Shown: positions 1 to 10,332 of the stretch, in pieces | Position numbering within the stretch: the stretch's first letter is position 1 | Layout of the letters: each line of letters begins with the position of its first letter | Assembly: GCF_902506105.1 (NCBI RefSeq) | Contig: NZ_LR733304.1 | Coordinates: 1,450,334-1,514,333, forward strand | Length of the DNA: 64,000 bases | From: Aeromicrobium sp. 9AM | Lineage (GTDB): Bacteria; Actinomycetota; Actinomycetes; Propionibacteriales; Nocardioidaceae | Reading direction: 5' to 3' | Notes under the pieces: model-generated | What the model was told of the DNA's origin: nothing | Seen by the model: only the letters and a program-made list of their open reading frames with translations | The model's database searches: none | Made by a program: the position numbers and the translations under genes

Positions 1-653
1 TCGTCCTCGATCGTGCACTCGTGCTCGCCGAGGTCCGTGACGGGTATGCCGAGCGCGCGCAGCTGCGCCACGACACCCGCGCCGACGTCGATCGCCGGGG
101 TGCCCCACGACGTCGTGGACCGGGCCTGCGGGACGACCGCTGCGACAGCATCGGCCATTGCCTCGGGCAGCTCGTAGCACCGGCCGCAGGCGCGTGGGCC
201 GACCCATGCCTCGAGCGACTCGGTGCCGCGCTCACGGATCGCCGCGACGGCAGCCGGCACGACGCCCTTGACGAGCCCCTCGCGACCGCAGTGGACGACT
301 CCGGCGGCCACAGGCTCGTCGAGGCCCACCAGCACGACCGGCGTGCAGTCCGCGACGCGGACGAGGACACCGACCCCAGGCTGGTCCGTCAGGAGCGCGT
401 CGGCGACCGGGATCTCGCCCTCACCGATGTCACCGGCCCATGCAACGTCCGCAGCGTGCACCTGGGTCATCCGCACCAGACGGTCGACGCCCAGCTCGTC
501 GGCCAGGGCAGCGAGATTGCGCTCGACCGTCTCGGGGGCGTCACCGTTCGACGTACCGAGATTGAGTGACCCCCAGGGGCCGTCGCTGAAGCCACCCTCA
601 CGGTCGGTGAAGGCCAGCTCGACCCGCCCGATGGTCTCCCGCTGCAGGAACAA
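1..653 (-). CDS. pgeF: PgeF/YfiH-type laccase-domain protein (polyphenol oxidase family), 3' end outside window
   Basis: The first 217 codons of a laccase-domain protein that runs off the left edge. The family (PgeF/YfiH/YlmD) includes copper-independent purine nucleoside phosphorylases and peptidoglycan-editing enzymes. Visible family marks are MTQVHAADV, then VADCTPVVLV, GVVHCGREGLVKGVV and WVGPRACGRCYE, which carry the metal-binding His and Cys residues. The best start is TTG at 653, giving MFLQRETIGRVELAFTDREGG, close to the usual family N-terminus; no ATG or GTG fits in frame. It begins 3 bases after the ftsZ stop, so it is translated as the last visible gene of the dcw operon, its usual actinobacterial position. 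Function is by family; in vivo substrate is uncertain. Confidence 0.85.
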   Translation of the reverse strand, partial: MFLQRETIGRVELAFTDREGGFSDGPWGSLNLGTSNGDAPETVERNLAALADELGVDRLVRMTQVHAADVAWAGDIGEGEIPVADALLTDQPGVGVLVRVADCTPVVLVGLDEPVAAGVVHCGREGLVKGVVPAAVAAIRERGTESLEAWVGPRACGRCYELPEAMADAVAAVVPQARSTTSWGTPAIDVGAGVVAQLRALGIPVTDLGEHECTIED

Positions 654-655
654 GC

Positions 656-1822
656 TCAGCGAAGGAAGTCGGGCACGTCGAGGTCGTCGCCGTAGTCGGT
701 GGGGACCGGGTCCGGCGGGACCGTCACGTTGCCGGCGCCGTCCTCAGGGACCTTGGGTCCGTCGAGGTAGGGATCGGGGTCGAGGAAGCTCTGCGCGGTC
801 GGCGGTGCCGTGACGTCGGCCGGCTCGGGCTTGGTCTCCTTGAGCAGTGCCGGCTTGGTCGCATCGCGCAGCATCGGCTCGCCACCGTCGAAGCCGGCGG
901 CGATGACCGTGACCCGCACCTCGTCACCGAGGGCGTCGTCGATCACGGCGCCGAAGATGATGTTGGCGTCGGGGTGCACGGCGTCGGCCACCAGGCCGGC
1001 GGCCTCGTTGATCTCGAACAGGCCGAGGTCTGAACCTCCGGCGATCGACAGCAGCACGCCACGCGCGCCTTCGATCGAGGCTTCGAGCAGCGGACTGGAC
1101 ACCGCGCTCTCGGCGGCGACCGCGGCACGGTGCTCACCGCGGGCCGAGCCGATGCCCATCAGGGCCGAGCCGGCGTCTGACATGACCGACTTGACGTCGG
1201 CGAAGTCGAGGTTGATCAGGCCCGGCGTCGTGATGAGGTCGGTGATGCCCGAGACGCCCTGGTGCAGGACCTGGTCGGCCTGGCGGAACGAGTCGAGCAG
1301 GCTCACGTTGGGATCGCTGATCGACAGCAGCCGGTCGTTGGGGATGACGATCAGGGTGTCGACCTCGTCGCGCAGCGCCTGGATGCCGGCATCGGCCTGG
1401 CCCGAGCGGTTGCGACCCTCGAACTTGAACGGCCGGGTGACGACACCGATCGTCAGCGCGCCGAGCGAGCGGGCGATGCGGGCCACGACCGGGGCGCCGC
1501 CCGTGCCGGTGCCGCCGCCTTCGCCGGCGGTGACGAAGACCATGTCGGCGCCCTTGATGGCTGCCTCGATCTCCTCGGCGTGGTCTTCTGCAGCGCGCTT
1601 GCCGATCTCGGGGTTGGCGCCGGCGCCGAGCCCGCGCGTCGAGTCGCGGCCCACGTCGAGCTTGACGTCCGCGTCGCTCATCAGCAGTGCCTGGGCGTCG
1701 GTGTTGATCGCGATGAACTCGACTCCCTTGAGCCCCACCTCGATCATGCGGTTGACGGCGTTGACGCCGCCACCGCCGATGCCGACGACCTTGATCACGG
1801 CGAGGTAGTTCTGTACCGCCAT
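656..1822 (-). CDS. ftsZ: Cell division GTPase FtsZ
   Basis: Tubulin-like GTPase that polymerises into the cytokinetic Z-ring at midcell. The 388-aa protein shows the nucleotide-binding [10 protein letters not shown] near residues 17-25, the tubulin signature [10 protein letters not shown] at about 102-111, and the T7 synergy loop NLDFADV at 204-210 that supplies catalytic Asp residues to the adjacent subunit. A variable Pro/Asp-rich linker leads to the conserved C-terminal peptide [10 protein letters not shown], the docking site for partners such as SepF in actinobacteria. Length is normal. It starts at ATG 1822 after a GGAAGGGA ribosome-binding site and is separated from ftsQ by 126 bases holding a regulatory dyad, so it probably has its own promoter in addition to operon readthrough. 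Confidence 0.98.
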   Translation of the reverse strand: MAVQNYLAVIKVVGIGGGGVNAVNRMIEVGLKGVEFIAINTDAQALLMSDADVKLDVGRDSTRGLGAGANPEIGKRAAEDHAEEIEAAIKGADMVFVTAGEGGGTGTGGAPVVARIARSLGALTIGVVTRPFKFEGRNRSGQADAGIQALRDEVDTLIVIPNDRLLSISDPNVSLLDSFRQADQVLHQGVSGITDLITTPGLINLDFADVKSVMSDAGSALMGIGSARGEHRAAVAAESAVSSPLLEASIEGARGVLLSIAGGSDLGLFEINEAAGLVADAVHPDANIIFGAVIDDALGDEVRVTVIAAGFDGGEPMLRDATKPALLKETKPEPADVTAPPTAQSFLDPDPYLDGPKVPEDGAGNVTVPPDPVPTDYGDDLDVPDFLR

Positions 1823-1848
1823 CGTGTGTCCCTTCCGGGGATTCGAAG

Positions 1849-1886
1849 AACTCTAACCCTGAGGTGGAGGTTTATAGTTATGTCAA
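1849..1886 (-). promoter_or_regulatory. Dyad and TTGACA upstream of ftsZ
   Basis: On the minus strand a perfect TTGACA (plus 1881-1886) is followed two bases later by an imperfect inverted repeat. The arms AACTATAAACCT (plus 1868-1879) and AGGGTTAGAGTT (plus 1849-1860) match at 10 of 12 positions across a 7-base spacer. The dyad ends 26 bases before the ftsZ ATG. A TATAAA inside the left arm or TAGAGT in the right arm could be the -10 element; which is used cannot be settled by eye. The layout suggests a dimeric regulator bound over the ftsZ promoter. Confidence 0.55.
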
Positions 1887-1948
1887 CCTGTGACTCATGT
1901 GAAACGGTACGCGCGCCGACCCAGCACGCCGGGACGACACGCCGGGTT

Positions 1949-2680
1949 CTAGCCCGTCGTCGTGGGTTGATCCGGCGCGCTGACGTCGTAGCGCTTCGCG
2001 TCGATCCGCAGGAGGGCGCGCAGCACGGTCAGCTTGTGGCTCGCGTCGCCCCTGCTCCCCCACAGGACCGTGCGGCCCTTGGTCAGGTTGAGCTCGATCG
2101 AGTCCTTGGTCGCGGCGCTGACCGCCTGCACCTGCTTGCGCAACGCGCGGTCGTCGTCCTCGATCAGCTGCACGACCGCGGCAACCGCCTCGAGGGTCTG
2201 CTGCCGACGCCGGGGATCCGTCGCCGTGACCTCGGCCTTGAGCAGTCCCGTGGGCGCCTTGTCGTACGTACGGAAGTCGATCCCGTACCGGTCGAGCCCG
2301 CGGATCACCCCGGCGTCGGTCAGCCAGGCGACCGGCGTCCGCTCGACCACCGTGATGCGCACCGCGTGGAACCACGACCGCGAGACGGTGACGCTCTGGA
2401 TGCGCTCCATCGACGCGACCCGCGCCTCGATGGCGGAGAGGTCGACGCGCGCCAAGGGCTGCCCGATGCGGACGTCCGCAACCTGCCGCACCTGCGACTC
2501 GCGCAACGTGGTCTCGCCGTCGACCGCCACCCGGCGAACCGCCAGGACGCTCGAGAACATCACGATCCACACCAGCGCGCCGACGACGATCAGCGCCAGC
2601 ACCGCCACGACCACTCGCCGCAGCCGTCGCCGCCGTTCGTACGCCGCTCGCTCCGCGAACCTGTCGTCCAGCTCCGTCAT
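1949..2680 (-). CDS. ftsQ: Divisome protein FtsQ
   Basis: Bitopic membrane protein that links early and late divisome components through FtsB/FtsL-type partners. The 243-aa protein has a short basic cytoplasmic tail (ERRRRLRR), one membrane segment at roughly residues 24-44, then a POTRA domain beginning VLAVRRVAVDG and a beta-rich FtsQ domain (VERTPVAWLTD, GLDRYGIDF). Its ATG overlaps the murC stop in an ATGA, so translation is coupled to murC. Length fits actinobacterial FtsQ. A gap of 126 bases then separates it from ftsZ. Confidence 0.95.
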   Translation of the reverse strand: MTELDDRFAERAAYERRRRLRRVVVAVLALIVVGALVWIVMFSSVLAVRRVAVDGETTLRESQVRQVADVRIGQPLARVDLSAIEARVASMERIQSVTVSRSWFHAVRITVVERTPVAWLTDAGVIRGLDRYGIDFRTYDKAPTGLLKAEVTATDPRRRQQTLEAVAAVVQLIEDDDRALRKQVQAVSAATKDSIELNLTKGRTVLWGSRGDASHKLTVLRALLRIDAKRYDVSAPDQPTTTG

Positions 2681-4074
2681 GCGCCCAGTGCCGACAGGAC
2701 GGCGGGGCCGACGGTGGTGATGTCACCGGCGCCGAGCGTCAGGAACAGGTCACCGGGCCGCAGCTCCGGCACGACGAGGTCCGCAAGTCCTTGAACCGGC
2801 CCGGCAAGCGACGACTCGGTGCCGCGGATCGCGTCGACGATCAGCGCCGACGTGACAGCGGGGTCGGGGTCCTCGCGGGCGAGGTAGATGTCGGCGACGA
2901 ACACCCGGTCGGCGTTCGACAGCGCCTCCCCCATCTCCGCGCCGTACAGGCGCGTGCGGCTCACGAGGTGCGGTTGATAGGCGACCACGAGCCGGTCGCC
3001 GGCCGCGATCGAGCGGGCCGCGGCGAGATCGGCGCGGATCTCGGTCGGGTGGTGCGCATAGGAGTCGTAGACCCGCACTCCACCGGCTGTGCCCAGGAGC
3101 TGCATGCGTCGGCTGGCGCCGGTGTATGCCGTCAGGCCGGCCGCGAGCAGGTCGACGTTCTGGCCGAGCAGCAACCCGGCGCCGAGAGCCAGCAACGCGT
3201 CCTGGGCGTAGTGCGCGCCGGGCACGGCAAGGCGTACGGGACCCAGGTCGACACCGTGCAGGGACGCCGCGAACGTCGACGACGAGCCCTCGACGACGAG
3301 GTCGCGGCCGCGCAGGTCGGCATCGTCGGCAAACCCGGCCAGCAAGACCTCGAGTCCGCGCTGTCGGGCAGGGACGACGAGAGCTCGCGCACCCGGATCG
3401 TCGGCGTTGAGGACCAGGAACCCGCCGACGGATGCGACGAACTCGTCGAACGCCGCGGCGTAGGCCTCGACCGTGCCGTAGTTGTCGAGGTGGTCGGCGT
3501 CGACGTTGGTGACGATCGCACCCTCGGGCGAGTAGTGCAGGAAGGCGCCGTCGCTCTCGTCGGCCTCCGCGACGAACAGGTCGCTGCGGCCGAGTCGCGC
3601 GTTGGCACCGAGACTCGCGACCTCGGCGCCGATCGCGAACGTCGGCTCCGCGCCGGCGGCGATCAACGCACAGGTCAGCATGCCCGTCGTGGTCGTCTTG
3701 CCGTGCGTGCCGGCGACGGCGACTGTACGGCGGCCCTCCATCAGCGAGCGCATGCCGGCAGACCTCGGCCACAGGCGGAGTCCGCGGCGCTGCGCCTCGA
3801 CGATCTCGGGGTTGTCCTCGCGTACGGCGGTCGAGGCGATGACGGTGTCGACCCCCTCGAGGTGCGCGGCGTCGTGACCGACGAAGCACTCGATGCCCTC
3901 GGAGCGCAGCGCGTCGACCACCGCGGACTCGTTGGCGTCGCTGCCGCTGACCCGGATGCCCTGCTGAGCCATCAGGCGGGCGATAGCGGAGAGCCCGGCG
4001 CCGCCGACCCCGATGAAGTGGACCGCACCAAGATCCTGGGCTGCGGGGATCGTGTCGGGTACGGGGATCCTCAC
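2677..4074 (-). CDS. murC: UDP-N-acetylmuramate--L-alanine ligase MurC
   Basis: Cytoplasmic ligase that adds L-alanine to UDP-MurNAc, the first amino acid of the peptidoglycan stem. The 465-aa protein opens with a Rossmann loop IGVGGAG (21-27), then the ATP-binding loop GTHGKTTT (122-129), and has the Mur-ligase C-terminal signature YAHHPTEIRADL. The frame stays open upstream to 4209, but the GTG at 4074, overlapping the murG stop as GTGA, gives the family N-terminus MRIPVPDTIPAAQDLGAVHF and is preferred. Its 3' end overlaps ftsQ by 4 bases, so murG-murC-ftsQ are translationally coupled. Confidence 0.96.
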   Translation of the reverse strand: MRIPVPDTIPAAQDLGAVHFIGVGGAGLSAIARLMAQQGIRVSGSDANESAVVDALRSEGIECFVGHDAAHLEGVDTVIASTAVREDNPEIVEAQRRGLRLWPRSAGMRSLMEGRRTVAVAGTHGKTTTTGMLTCALIAAGAEPTFAIGAEVASLGANARLGRSDLFVAEADESDGAFLHYSPEGAIVTNVDADHLDNYGTVEAYAAAFDEFVASVGGFLVLNADDPGARALVVPARQRGLEVLLAGFADDADLRGRDLVVEGSSSTFAASLHGVDLGPVRLAVPGAHYAQDALLALGAGLLLGQNVDLLAAGLTAYTGASRRMQLLGTAGGVRVYDSYAHHPTEIRADLAAARSIAAGDRLVVAYQPHLVSRTRLYGAEMGEALSNADRVFVADIYLAREDPDPAVTSALIVDAIRGTESSLAGPVQGLADLVVPELRPGDLFLTLGAGDITTVGPAVLSALGA

Positions 4075-5144
4075 GGCTGTGCCGCCGTCTGGACCATCGC
4101 GGCGAGCTTCTCGTCGGCATCGCGCGGCACGATGCCGGACGCTGCAGCCGACATCGCGGCCAGCCGACCGGGGTGCGAGACCAGCGGGATCACGACGTTG
4201 TCGATCCATGCCGGGGTCAGCGCGGCGTCGTCGATCAACAGCGCACCCCCGGCCTGCACGACGGGGTGCGCGTTGTGGGCCTGCTCGCCGTTGCCGATCG
4301 GCAGTGGCACGAATGCGGCCGGCAGTCCGACGGCGGCGACCTCGGTCACGGTGTTGGCGCCGGCCCGGCAGACGATCAGGTCAGCCGCGGCGTAGGCGAG
4401 GTCCATGCGGTCAATGAACGGCAGCACGACGTACGGCGGGTCGCCCGGCCGCGGGTCGACCGTCACCTCGTCGGGGCGTCCCGCGGCGTGCAGCACCTGG
4501 ACGCCGGCATCGGCGAGGTCGCGGGCTGCCGCCGAGATCGTCTGGTTGATGCGCCGGGCGCCCTGCGAGCCACCGGTGACCAGCAGCGTCGGGCGTTCGA
4601 GGTCGAGACCGAAGTGGGCCCGACCCTCAGCACGTACGGCGGCTCGGTCGAGGCTGGAGATCTCGCGGCGGATCGGCAGGCCGATGTAGCGGGCGTGCGG
4701 CAGGTCCGTGTCGGGGAAGCTCGTCGCGACGTGCTCGGTGAACCGCGCACCCATCTTGTTGGCGATGCCGGGGATCGCGTTGCCCTCGTGCACGACCAGC
4801 GGGATGTGCCGTCTGCGGGCGATGAGATAGGCCGGGACCGACACGTAGCCGCCGAACCCGACGATGACATCAGGGCGTACGCGGTCGATGACCTCGCCGG
4901 TCGCCTTGACCGCAGCACGCAGCTTGCCGGGGACCTGGACCATCGCCTTGCCGGGCTTGCGGGGCAGCGGGACCGGCGGCACGAGCTCGAGCGGATAGCC
5001 CGCCTGCGGGATCAGGGTCACCTCGAGGCCACGTGGGGTCCCGAGACAGGTGATGTCGACGCCGGCCTCGCTCAGGACCGCAGCGGTGGCCAGCAGCGGC
5101 GACGTATGACCGGCGGTCCCTCCGCCGGCAAGCAACGCACGCAC
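4071..5144 (-). CDS. murG: UDP-GlcNAc:lipid I GlcNAc transferase MurG
   Basis: Peripheral membrane GT-B glycosyltransferase that adds GlcNAc to lipid I to form lipid II. The 357-aa protein has the N-terminal glycine-rich loop GGGTAGHTSP (7-16), the VGFGGYVSVP segment, and the donor-binding GGSQGARRIN loop. The later CRAGANTVTEVAAVGLP stretch contacts UDP-GlcNAc. It starts at ATG 5144, three bases after the ftsW stop, and its TGA overlaps the murC GTG. Confidence 0.97.
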   Translation of the reverse strand: MRALLAGGGTAGHTSPLLATAAVLSEAGVDITCLGTPRGLEVTLIPQAGYPLELVPPVPLPRKPGKAMVQVPGKLRAAVKATGEVIDRVRPDVIVGFGGYVSVPAYLIARRRHIPLVVHEGNAIPGIANKMGARFTEHVATSFPDTDLPHARYIGLPIRREISSLDRAAVRAEGRAHFGLDLERPTLLVTGGSQGARRINQTISAAARDLADAGVQVLHAAGRPDEVTVDPRPGDPPYVVLPFIDRMDLAYAAADLIVCRAGANTVTEVAAVGLPAAFVPLPIGNGEQAHNAHPVVQAGGALLIDDAALTPAWIDNVVIPLVSHPGRLAAMSAAASGIVPRDADEKLAAMVQTAAQP

Positions 5145-5147
5145 TGT

Positions 5148-6362
5148 TCAGCTCCTCTTTGAGACGCGGCCCCGTGCACGGCTGGCACGGCCTGCGGCGA
5201 GGGCTCGCCGGGCTCCGGGTTCGGTCTTGGCACAGTTAAGCAGAACGCCCATGGCGACCAGGGTCACCAGCAGGCTCGACCCACCGTAGGAGATCAGTGG
5301 GAGCGGGATCCCGATCACCGGGAGCAGCCCCAGCACCATGCCGATGTTGATGACGGCCTGGGACATGATCCAGATCGTGATGCCCGCAGCGGTGTAGCGG
5401 ACGAACGGGTCCTTGGTGCGGCTCGCGATGCGGATGCCGGCGAACGCGAGCACCAGCAGCAGAGTCAGCACGACGAAGGTGCCGAGGAGCCCGAGCTCCT
5501 CACCGATGACCGCGAGAATGAAGTCGGTGTGCGCCTCGGGCAGGGATCCCCACTTCTGCCGGCTGCCACCGAGCCCGACACCCCAGAACCCGCCTCGGGC
5601 GAGCGCCATCATGCCGTGGATCGCCTGGAACCCGGCGCTGTCCGGGTCGGACTGCGGGTCGGTGAAGTTGAACAGGCGCGCCACGCGGTGCGGCGCGGTG
5701 GCGACGAAGAACACGAGGATCACGACGATGCCGGCCACGACCGCGCTCATCTGCTTGGCAGGGAGGCCTGCCACCCAGAGCATCCCGCCGATCAGGGCGA
5801 ACAGCACGAGCGCGGTGCCGAGGTCGTGCTGTCCGACGACGAGGGCCGCGACGGCACCGGCGATCGGCACCATCGGCGTCAGGACGTAGCGCGGGGTGCT
5901 GAGGTACTTCTGCCGGCGCGCATAGAGGTCGGCGATCCAGAGGACGAGCGCAAGCTTGGCGAACTCCGAGGGCTGCAGCTGGAAGCCGCCCGGCAGCGCG
6001 AGCCAGTTGCGGTTGCCGTTGACGTCGACGCCGATGACGAACGTCGCGGCGATCAGGGCGACCGTGCTCAGCAGGAACGGCAGGATCAGCTTGCGCAGGA
6101 AGGTCAGCGGGACGCGGGCGGCGATGACCGCACCGATGACGCCAAGCACGGCGAAGATCAGCTGGCGCTCGACGATCGCGAACGAGTTGCCGTAGTTGCG
6201 CAGCGCGTAGACCGAGCTGGCGCTCAGCACCATGATCAGGCCGAGCCCGAGCAGCAGTGCCGTGGATCCGAGGACGAGCTGGTAGGAGGCGAGCGGGCGC
6301 TCGAGCGTACGACGCGCAGCCTCGACGATCGCGGGCGATCGGCGCTCAGCAGTCGCAGTCAT
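5148..6362 (-). CDS. ftsW: SEDS peptidoglycan polymerase FtsW
   Basis: Polytopic SEDS-family glycosyltransferase that polymerises lipid II at the septum with its cognate class B PBP, here FtsI. The 404-aa protein has about ten membrane segments from residue 27 on. The SEDS motifs QPSEFAKLALVLW, HTDFILAVIGEELG and the C-terminal PLISYGGSS are present. The basic cytoplasmic C-terminus (RALAAGRASRARGRVSKRS) is typical of actinobacterial FtsW. It lies 51 bases after murD, with ATG at 6362. Confidence 0.96.
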   Translation of the reverse strand: MTATAERRSPAIVEAARRTLERPLASYQLVLGSTALLLGLGLIMVLSASSVYALRNYGNSFAIVERQLIFAVLGVIGAVIAARVPLTFLRKLILPFLLSTVALIAATFVIGVDVNGNRNWLALPGGFQLQPSEFAKLALVLWIADLYARRQKYLSTPRYVLTPMVPIAGAVAALVVGQHDLGTALVLFALIGGMLWVAGLPAKQMSAVVAGIVVILVFFVATAPHRVARLFNFTDPQSDPDSAGFQAIHGMMALARGGFWGVGLGGSRQKWGSLPEAHTDFILAVIGEELGLLGTFVVLTLLLVLAFAGIRIASRTKDPFVRYTAAGITIWIMSQAVINIGMVLGLLPVIGIPLPLISYGGSSLLVTLVAMGVLLNCAKTEPGARRALAAGRASRARGRVSKRS

Positions 6363-6413
6363 GTGCCACTGCTCCGCGTCATGTCGTGGTCCTCTGCCTC
6401 GGGGAAGGAAGGT

Positions 6414-7868
6414 TCAGGACTTGTCGCGCAACCGCTGCACCGCCGCGGCGAAGCTGTCGCCCCGCGCGCCGTAGTTGCGAAACTGGTCCATGGACGCGGC
6501 GCCAGGAGCCAGCAGCACGGTGTCGCCCTCACGGGCGAGCGATGCCGCGACCTCGACGACGCGATCCATGGGATCAGTCTCCCCGGTGTCGACCTCGACG
6601 ACGGGCACATCAGGCGCGTGTCGCGCCAGCGCCTGGGCGATGAGATCACGGTCGCGACCGATCAGAACCGCTGCTCGCAGGCGGTCCCGGGTCGCGATCA
6701 CGAGGTCGTCGAAGCTCGCGCCCTTGGCCAGTCCCCCGGCCACCCACACCACGTGCTCGAAGCTCTGCAGCGACGCCTGCGCCGCGTGGGTGTTGGTGGC
6801 CTTGGAGTCGTCGACCCACCTGACCCCGTCGGTGCGGGCCACCTCGGCGATGCGGTGGGCGTCGGGCCTGAACGATCGCAGGCCGTCACGCACGGCCCTG
6901 GGCGTGACACCGTGGGCCCGCGCGAGCGCCGCGGCGGCGAGCGCGTTGGCGACGTTGTGGGGAGCCGGCGTCTCGCCCTCGACCGGCGCCAGGTCGTGGA
7001 TCGTGCCGAGCTCGGCGGCACTCGAGAGTCGCCCGGCGATGAAGGCCCGGTCGGCGATCGCGTCGTCGACCAGGCCGATCATGCCCGGTGCCGGGATGCC
7101 GAGCGTGAAACCGATCGCCCGGCAGCCCTCGATGACGTCGGCCTCCTCGACCAGCCGCTCGGTCTCGGGGTCCTGCACGTTGTAGACGCACGCCAGCTGC
7201 GTGTTGTGGTAGATCCGCCCCTTGTCGGCGGTGTACGCATCGAGGCCCCCGTGCCAGTCGAGGTGATCGGGGGCGACGTTGAGCACCGCGCTCGCCTGCG
7301 CGGAGATCGAGGAGCTCCAGTGCAGCTGATAGCTCGAGAGCTCGACAGCCAGCACGTCGAACGGCTCGGGGTTCATCACGGCCTCGAGCACCGGCGTCCC
7401 GACGTTGCCGACCGCCAGCGCGTTGAGGCCCTCGGCACGCAGGATCGCCTCGAGCATCTGCACCGTGGTGGTCTTGCCGTTGGTGCCGGTCACCGCGAGC
7501 CACGGTGCGGCACCCTCGCCGCGGAGGCGCCAGGCGAGCTCGACCTCGCCCCATACGGGCACGCCACGACCGGCCGCCTCGAGGAGCAATGGCGTGCTCG
7601 GGCCCCAGCCCGGCGACGTGACGACGAGGTCGATGCCGTCAGGCAGGCTCGCGGTCGAGCCGGGACCGAGGCGTACGTCGACGCCGAGGATCTCCAGGAG
7701 TGTCGCCTTCTCGCGCAGGCCGTCGTCGTCGCCGTCGTCCAGGGCGATGACGCTGGCGCCGAGGTGCTGCAGGGTGTCGGCCGCGGCGAAGCCGCTCACG
7801 CCGAGCCCACCGACGACGGCGTGTACGCCCTCCCACGACGACTCCCGGCCGAGAGTCTCAACGGTCAT
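6414..7868 (-). CDS. murD: UDP-MurNAc-L-alanine--D-glutamate ligase MurD
   Basis: Cytoplasmic ligase adding D-glutamate to UDP-MurNAc-L-Ala. The 484-aa protein carries an N-terminal Rossmann-like region ([13 protein letters not shown], 18-30), the ATP loop [10 protein letters not shown] at 127-136 and the C-terminal Mur-ligase segments [13 protein letters not shown] and [15 protein letters not shown] 7868 overlaps the mraY stop as ATGA and is preferred over an upstream in-frame extension inside mraY. Confidence 0.96.
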   Translation of the reverse strand: MTVETLGRESSWEGVHAVVGGLGVSGFAAADTLQHLGASVIALDDGDDDGLREKATLLEILGVDVRLGPGSTASLPDGIDLVVTSPGWGPSTPLLLEAAGRGVPVWGEVELAWRLRGEGAAPWLAVTGTNGKTTTVQMLEAILRAEGLNALAVGNVGTPVLEAVMNPEPFDVLAVELSSYQLHWSSSISAQASAVLNVAPDHLDWHGGLDAYTADKGRIYHNTQLACVYNVQDPETERLVEEADVIEGCRAIGFTLGIPAPGMIGLVDDAIADRAFIAGRLSSAAELGTIHDLAPVEGETPAPHNVANALAAAALARAHGVTPRAVRDGLRSFRPDAHRIAEVARTDGVRWVDDSKATNTHAAQASLQSFEHVVWVAGGLAKGASFDDLVIATRDRLRAAVLIGRDRDLIAQALARHAPDVPVVEVDTGETDPMDRVVEVAASLAREGDTVLLAPGAASMDQFRNYGARGDSFAAAVQRLRDKS

Positions 7869-8932
7869 GCTCCGGTGACCCACTCGGCGTAGAAGATGCC
7901 CAGCCCGGCCGCGACGCACAGGCCGCTGATGATCCAGAACCGGACCACGATCGTGATCTCGGCCCAGCCCAGCAGCTCGAAGTGGTGCTGGAGGGGCGCC
8001 ATGCGGAAGATGCGCCTGCCGCCGCTGAGCTTGAAGAACCCGACCTGCAGGATCACCGACGCGGTGATGGCGACGAACAGGCCGCCGATGACGACCAGCA
8101 GCAGCTCGGTGCGGGTCATGAGGGCGAAGCCGGCCATCGCGCCGCCCAGCGACAGCGAGCCGGTGTCACCCATGAAGATCTTGGCCGGCGAGGCGTTCCA
8201 CCACAGGAAGCCGAAACAGGCACCCGTCAGGGCAGACGCCACCACCGCGAGGTCGAGGGGGTCACGCACCTCGTAGCACTTGGCACCGGCGGTGATCGCC
8301 GAGCAGTTCTGGTTGCTCTGCCAGATGTTGATGATGACGAACGCGCCGAACACCATCACCGAGGCGCCCGTGGCAAGACCGTCGAGACCATCGGTGAGGT
8401 TCACGCCGTTGCTGGTGCCCGCGATCATCAGGAGCACCCAGATCACGAGCAGGGCCGTCGGCAGCTCGGGACCGTTGAAGTCGCGCGTGAACGAGATGAA
8501 GTGGGTGATCGGCGTCTGACCGGTGTCGTCCTCCATGCCGATCGCGAGCCACGCAAAGATCAGGCCCACGACGACCTGGCCGATGAACTTCGCCTTGCTG
8601 CGGAGGCCGAGGTTGCGTTGCTTGAAGACCTTGATGAAGTCGTCGAGGAAGCCGATCGCACCGAGGCCTGTGAACAGGAACAACAGCAGCAGCGCAGACG
8701 CGCTGGGCTCGGTCTGGGTCGCGAGCTTGGCGACGAAGTAGGCGACGACCACCGAGGCAATGACGACCAGGCCGCCCATCGTCGGCGTGCCGCGCTTGGT
8801 GTGGTGCGACGTGGGACCGTCGTCGCGGATGAGCTGGCCGTAACCCTTCTTGACCAGGACCGAGATCGCGAAGCGGGTGCCGATGAGTGTCCCCAGGAGG
8901 GACAGTGCTCCTGCGATCAGGATGGCCTTCAT
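7865..8932 (-). CDS. mraY: Phospho-MurNAc-pentapeptide translocase MraY
   Basis: Integral membrane enzyme that transfers phospho-MurNAc-pentapeptide to undecaprenyl phosphate, making lipid I. The 355-aa protein has about ten membrane segments. Signature regions are PTMGG, the Asp-rich [24 protein letters not shown] and the [12 protein letters not shown] loop, whose Asp residues bind Mg. It starts at ATG 8932 and sits 53 bases after murF. Confidence 0.97.
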   Translation of the reverse strand: MKAILIAGALSLLGTLIGTRFAISVLVKKGYGQLIRDDGPTSHHTKRGTPTMGGLVVIASVVVAYFVAKLATQTEPSASALLLLFLFTGLGAIGFLDDFIKVFKQRNLGLRSKAKFIGQVVVGLIFAWLAIGMEDDTGQTPITHFISFTRDFNGPELPTALLVIWVLLMIAGTSNGVNLTDGLDGLATGASVMVFGAFVIINIWQSNQNCSAITAGAKCYEVRDPLDLAVVASALTGACFGFLWWNASPAKIFMGDTGSLSLGGAMAGFALMTRTELLLVVIGGLFVAITASVILQVGFFKLSGGRRIFRMAPLQHHFELLGWAEITIVVRFWIISGLCVAAGLGIFYAEWVTGA

Positions 8933-8985
8933 CGGGTGGCTGGTCCTTTCCCCGGGCGAGTGGGCATGCTCGGACGAGTATGCCG

Positions 8986-10332
8986 TCAGCCCTGCAGAAG
9001 GGCGTTCGCGACCCTCTCCAGGCGGCCGCCCCTCGATGCTTTCACAAGAACCACCTCACGACCCGACAGGCTCGCGGACAGTGTGCGAACGGCCACATCG
9101 ACGTCCTCGGCGAAGGTGGCGATCTCTCCTGCCCCTTCCGCGATGCCGCGAGCTCCCTCTCCCACCACGACGACCCGGGTGAAGCCGAGCTCTGCGGCGA
9201 GTCTGCCGACCTCGACGTGCGACTCGTGGCTGCCGGCGCCGAGCTCGAGCATCTCTCCGAGCACCGCGACGGCGTGCCCGCCGGCGACCGCGGCGATCGC
9301 ACGCAGGGCGGCCGCCATGGACTCCGGGTTGGCGTTGTAGGCGTCGTTGACCACGACGACGCCGTCGGGACGTTCGTGGCGCTCCATCCGCATCGGTGAG
9401 CGAGTGCCGACGGTGGCGAGTCGCGCGATGGCCGTCGAGAGGTCGACACCCAGCACGATCGCCGCTGCCGTGGCGGCTGCGGCGTTCCAGGCGTGGTACT
9501 CGCCGATCAGTGGTACGTACGCCTGTGCCGTCCTGCCGTCGTACGTCAGCGTGAAGCGGGGGCAGCCCGCGGAGTCCGTCTCGAGGTCGCCGACACGTAC
9601 GTCGCCGGACTCGCCGAACGTCACGACTGCGGCGTCGGTTCGTGCCGCCATCGGAGCGACCAGTGCGTCATCGGCGTTGAGCACGACGACACCGTCGCTC
9701 GTGACCGCCTCGGCGAGCTCGCCCTTGGTCTGCGCGATGACCTCGGCCGACCCGAACTCGCCGATGTGGGCGTGGCCGACGTTGAGCACGACTCCGACGT
9801 CCGGCGGCACGATCTCGCACAGCTCGGTGATGTTGCCGAGCGCGCGTGCACCCATCTCGACGACGAGGAAGCGGGTCAGCTCGTCCGCGCGGAGGACCGT
9901 CAGCGGGACGCCGAGCTCGTTGTTGAAGTTGCCGGCGGTGGCGACGGTCATGCCGTCGGGCTCGAGGAGCTGGGCCAGCAGGTCCTTGGCGCTGGTCTTG
10001 CCGGACGAGCCCGTGATGGCCACGACCGTGACGTCCTCGAGCTCGTCGATGACGTGCCGGGCCAGTCTGCCGAGCGCCGCGACGACGTCGTCGACGATGA
10101 CGGCCGGCGCATCCACCTCCCGTGACCCCAGCACGGCAGCGGCGCCGACGCCGACTGCTTGCGCGGCGAACTCGTGCCCGTCCGCGTGCTCACCGGCGAT
10201 CGCCACGAACAGCCCGCCGGGCTCGGCCGCGCGGGAGTCGAGGGTCGGCGGCGCGTCGACGACGATCCCGGCGTCGCCGTGGACCCGGCCGCCGGTGATC
10301 TCGGCGATCTGGCCCAGCGTCAGGGGGATCAC
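8986..10332 (-). CDS. murF: UDP-MurNAc-tripeptide--D-Ala-D-Ala ligase MurF
   Basis: Cytoplasmic ligase that completes the pentapeptide precursor by adding D-Ala-D-Ala. The 448-aa protein has the MurF N-terminal domain ([34 protein letters not shown]), the ATP loop [14 protein letters not shown], the central [12 protein letters not shown] and the C-terminal [15 protein letters not shown]. It starts with GTG 10332 overlapping the murE stop as GTGA. Confidence 0.96.
   Translation of the reverse strand: MIPLTLGQIAEITGGRVHGDAGIVVDAPPTLDSRAAEPGGLFVAIAGEHADGHEFAAQAVGVGAAAVLGSREVDAPAVIVDDVVAALGRLARHVIDELEDVTVVAITGSSGKTSAKDLLAQLLEPDGMTVATAGNFNNELGVPLTVLRADELTRFLVVEMGARALGNITELCEIVPPDVGVVLNVGHAHIGEFGSAEVIAQTKGELAEAVTSDGVVVLNADDALVAPMAARTDAAVVTFGESGDVRVGDLETDSAGCPRFTLTYDGRTAQAYVPLIGEYHAWNAAAATAAAIVLGVDLSTAIARLATVGTRSPMRMERHERPDGVVVVNDAYNANPESMAAALRAIAAVAGGHAVAVLGEMLELGAGSHESHVEVGRLAAELGFTRVVVVGEGARGIAEGAGEIATFAEDVDVAVRTLSASLSGREVVLVKASRGGRLERVANALLQG

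Noticed and set aside
4075..4209. Longer MurC N-terminus
   Set aside because: It would read 45 Arg-rich codons inside murG; GTG 4074 with a GTGA overlap gives the family N-terminus.
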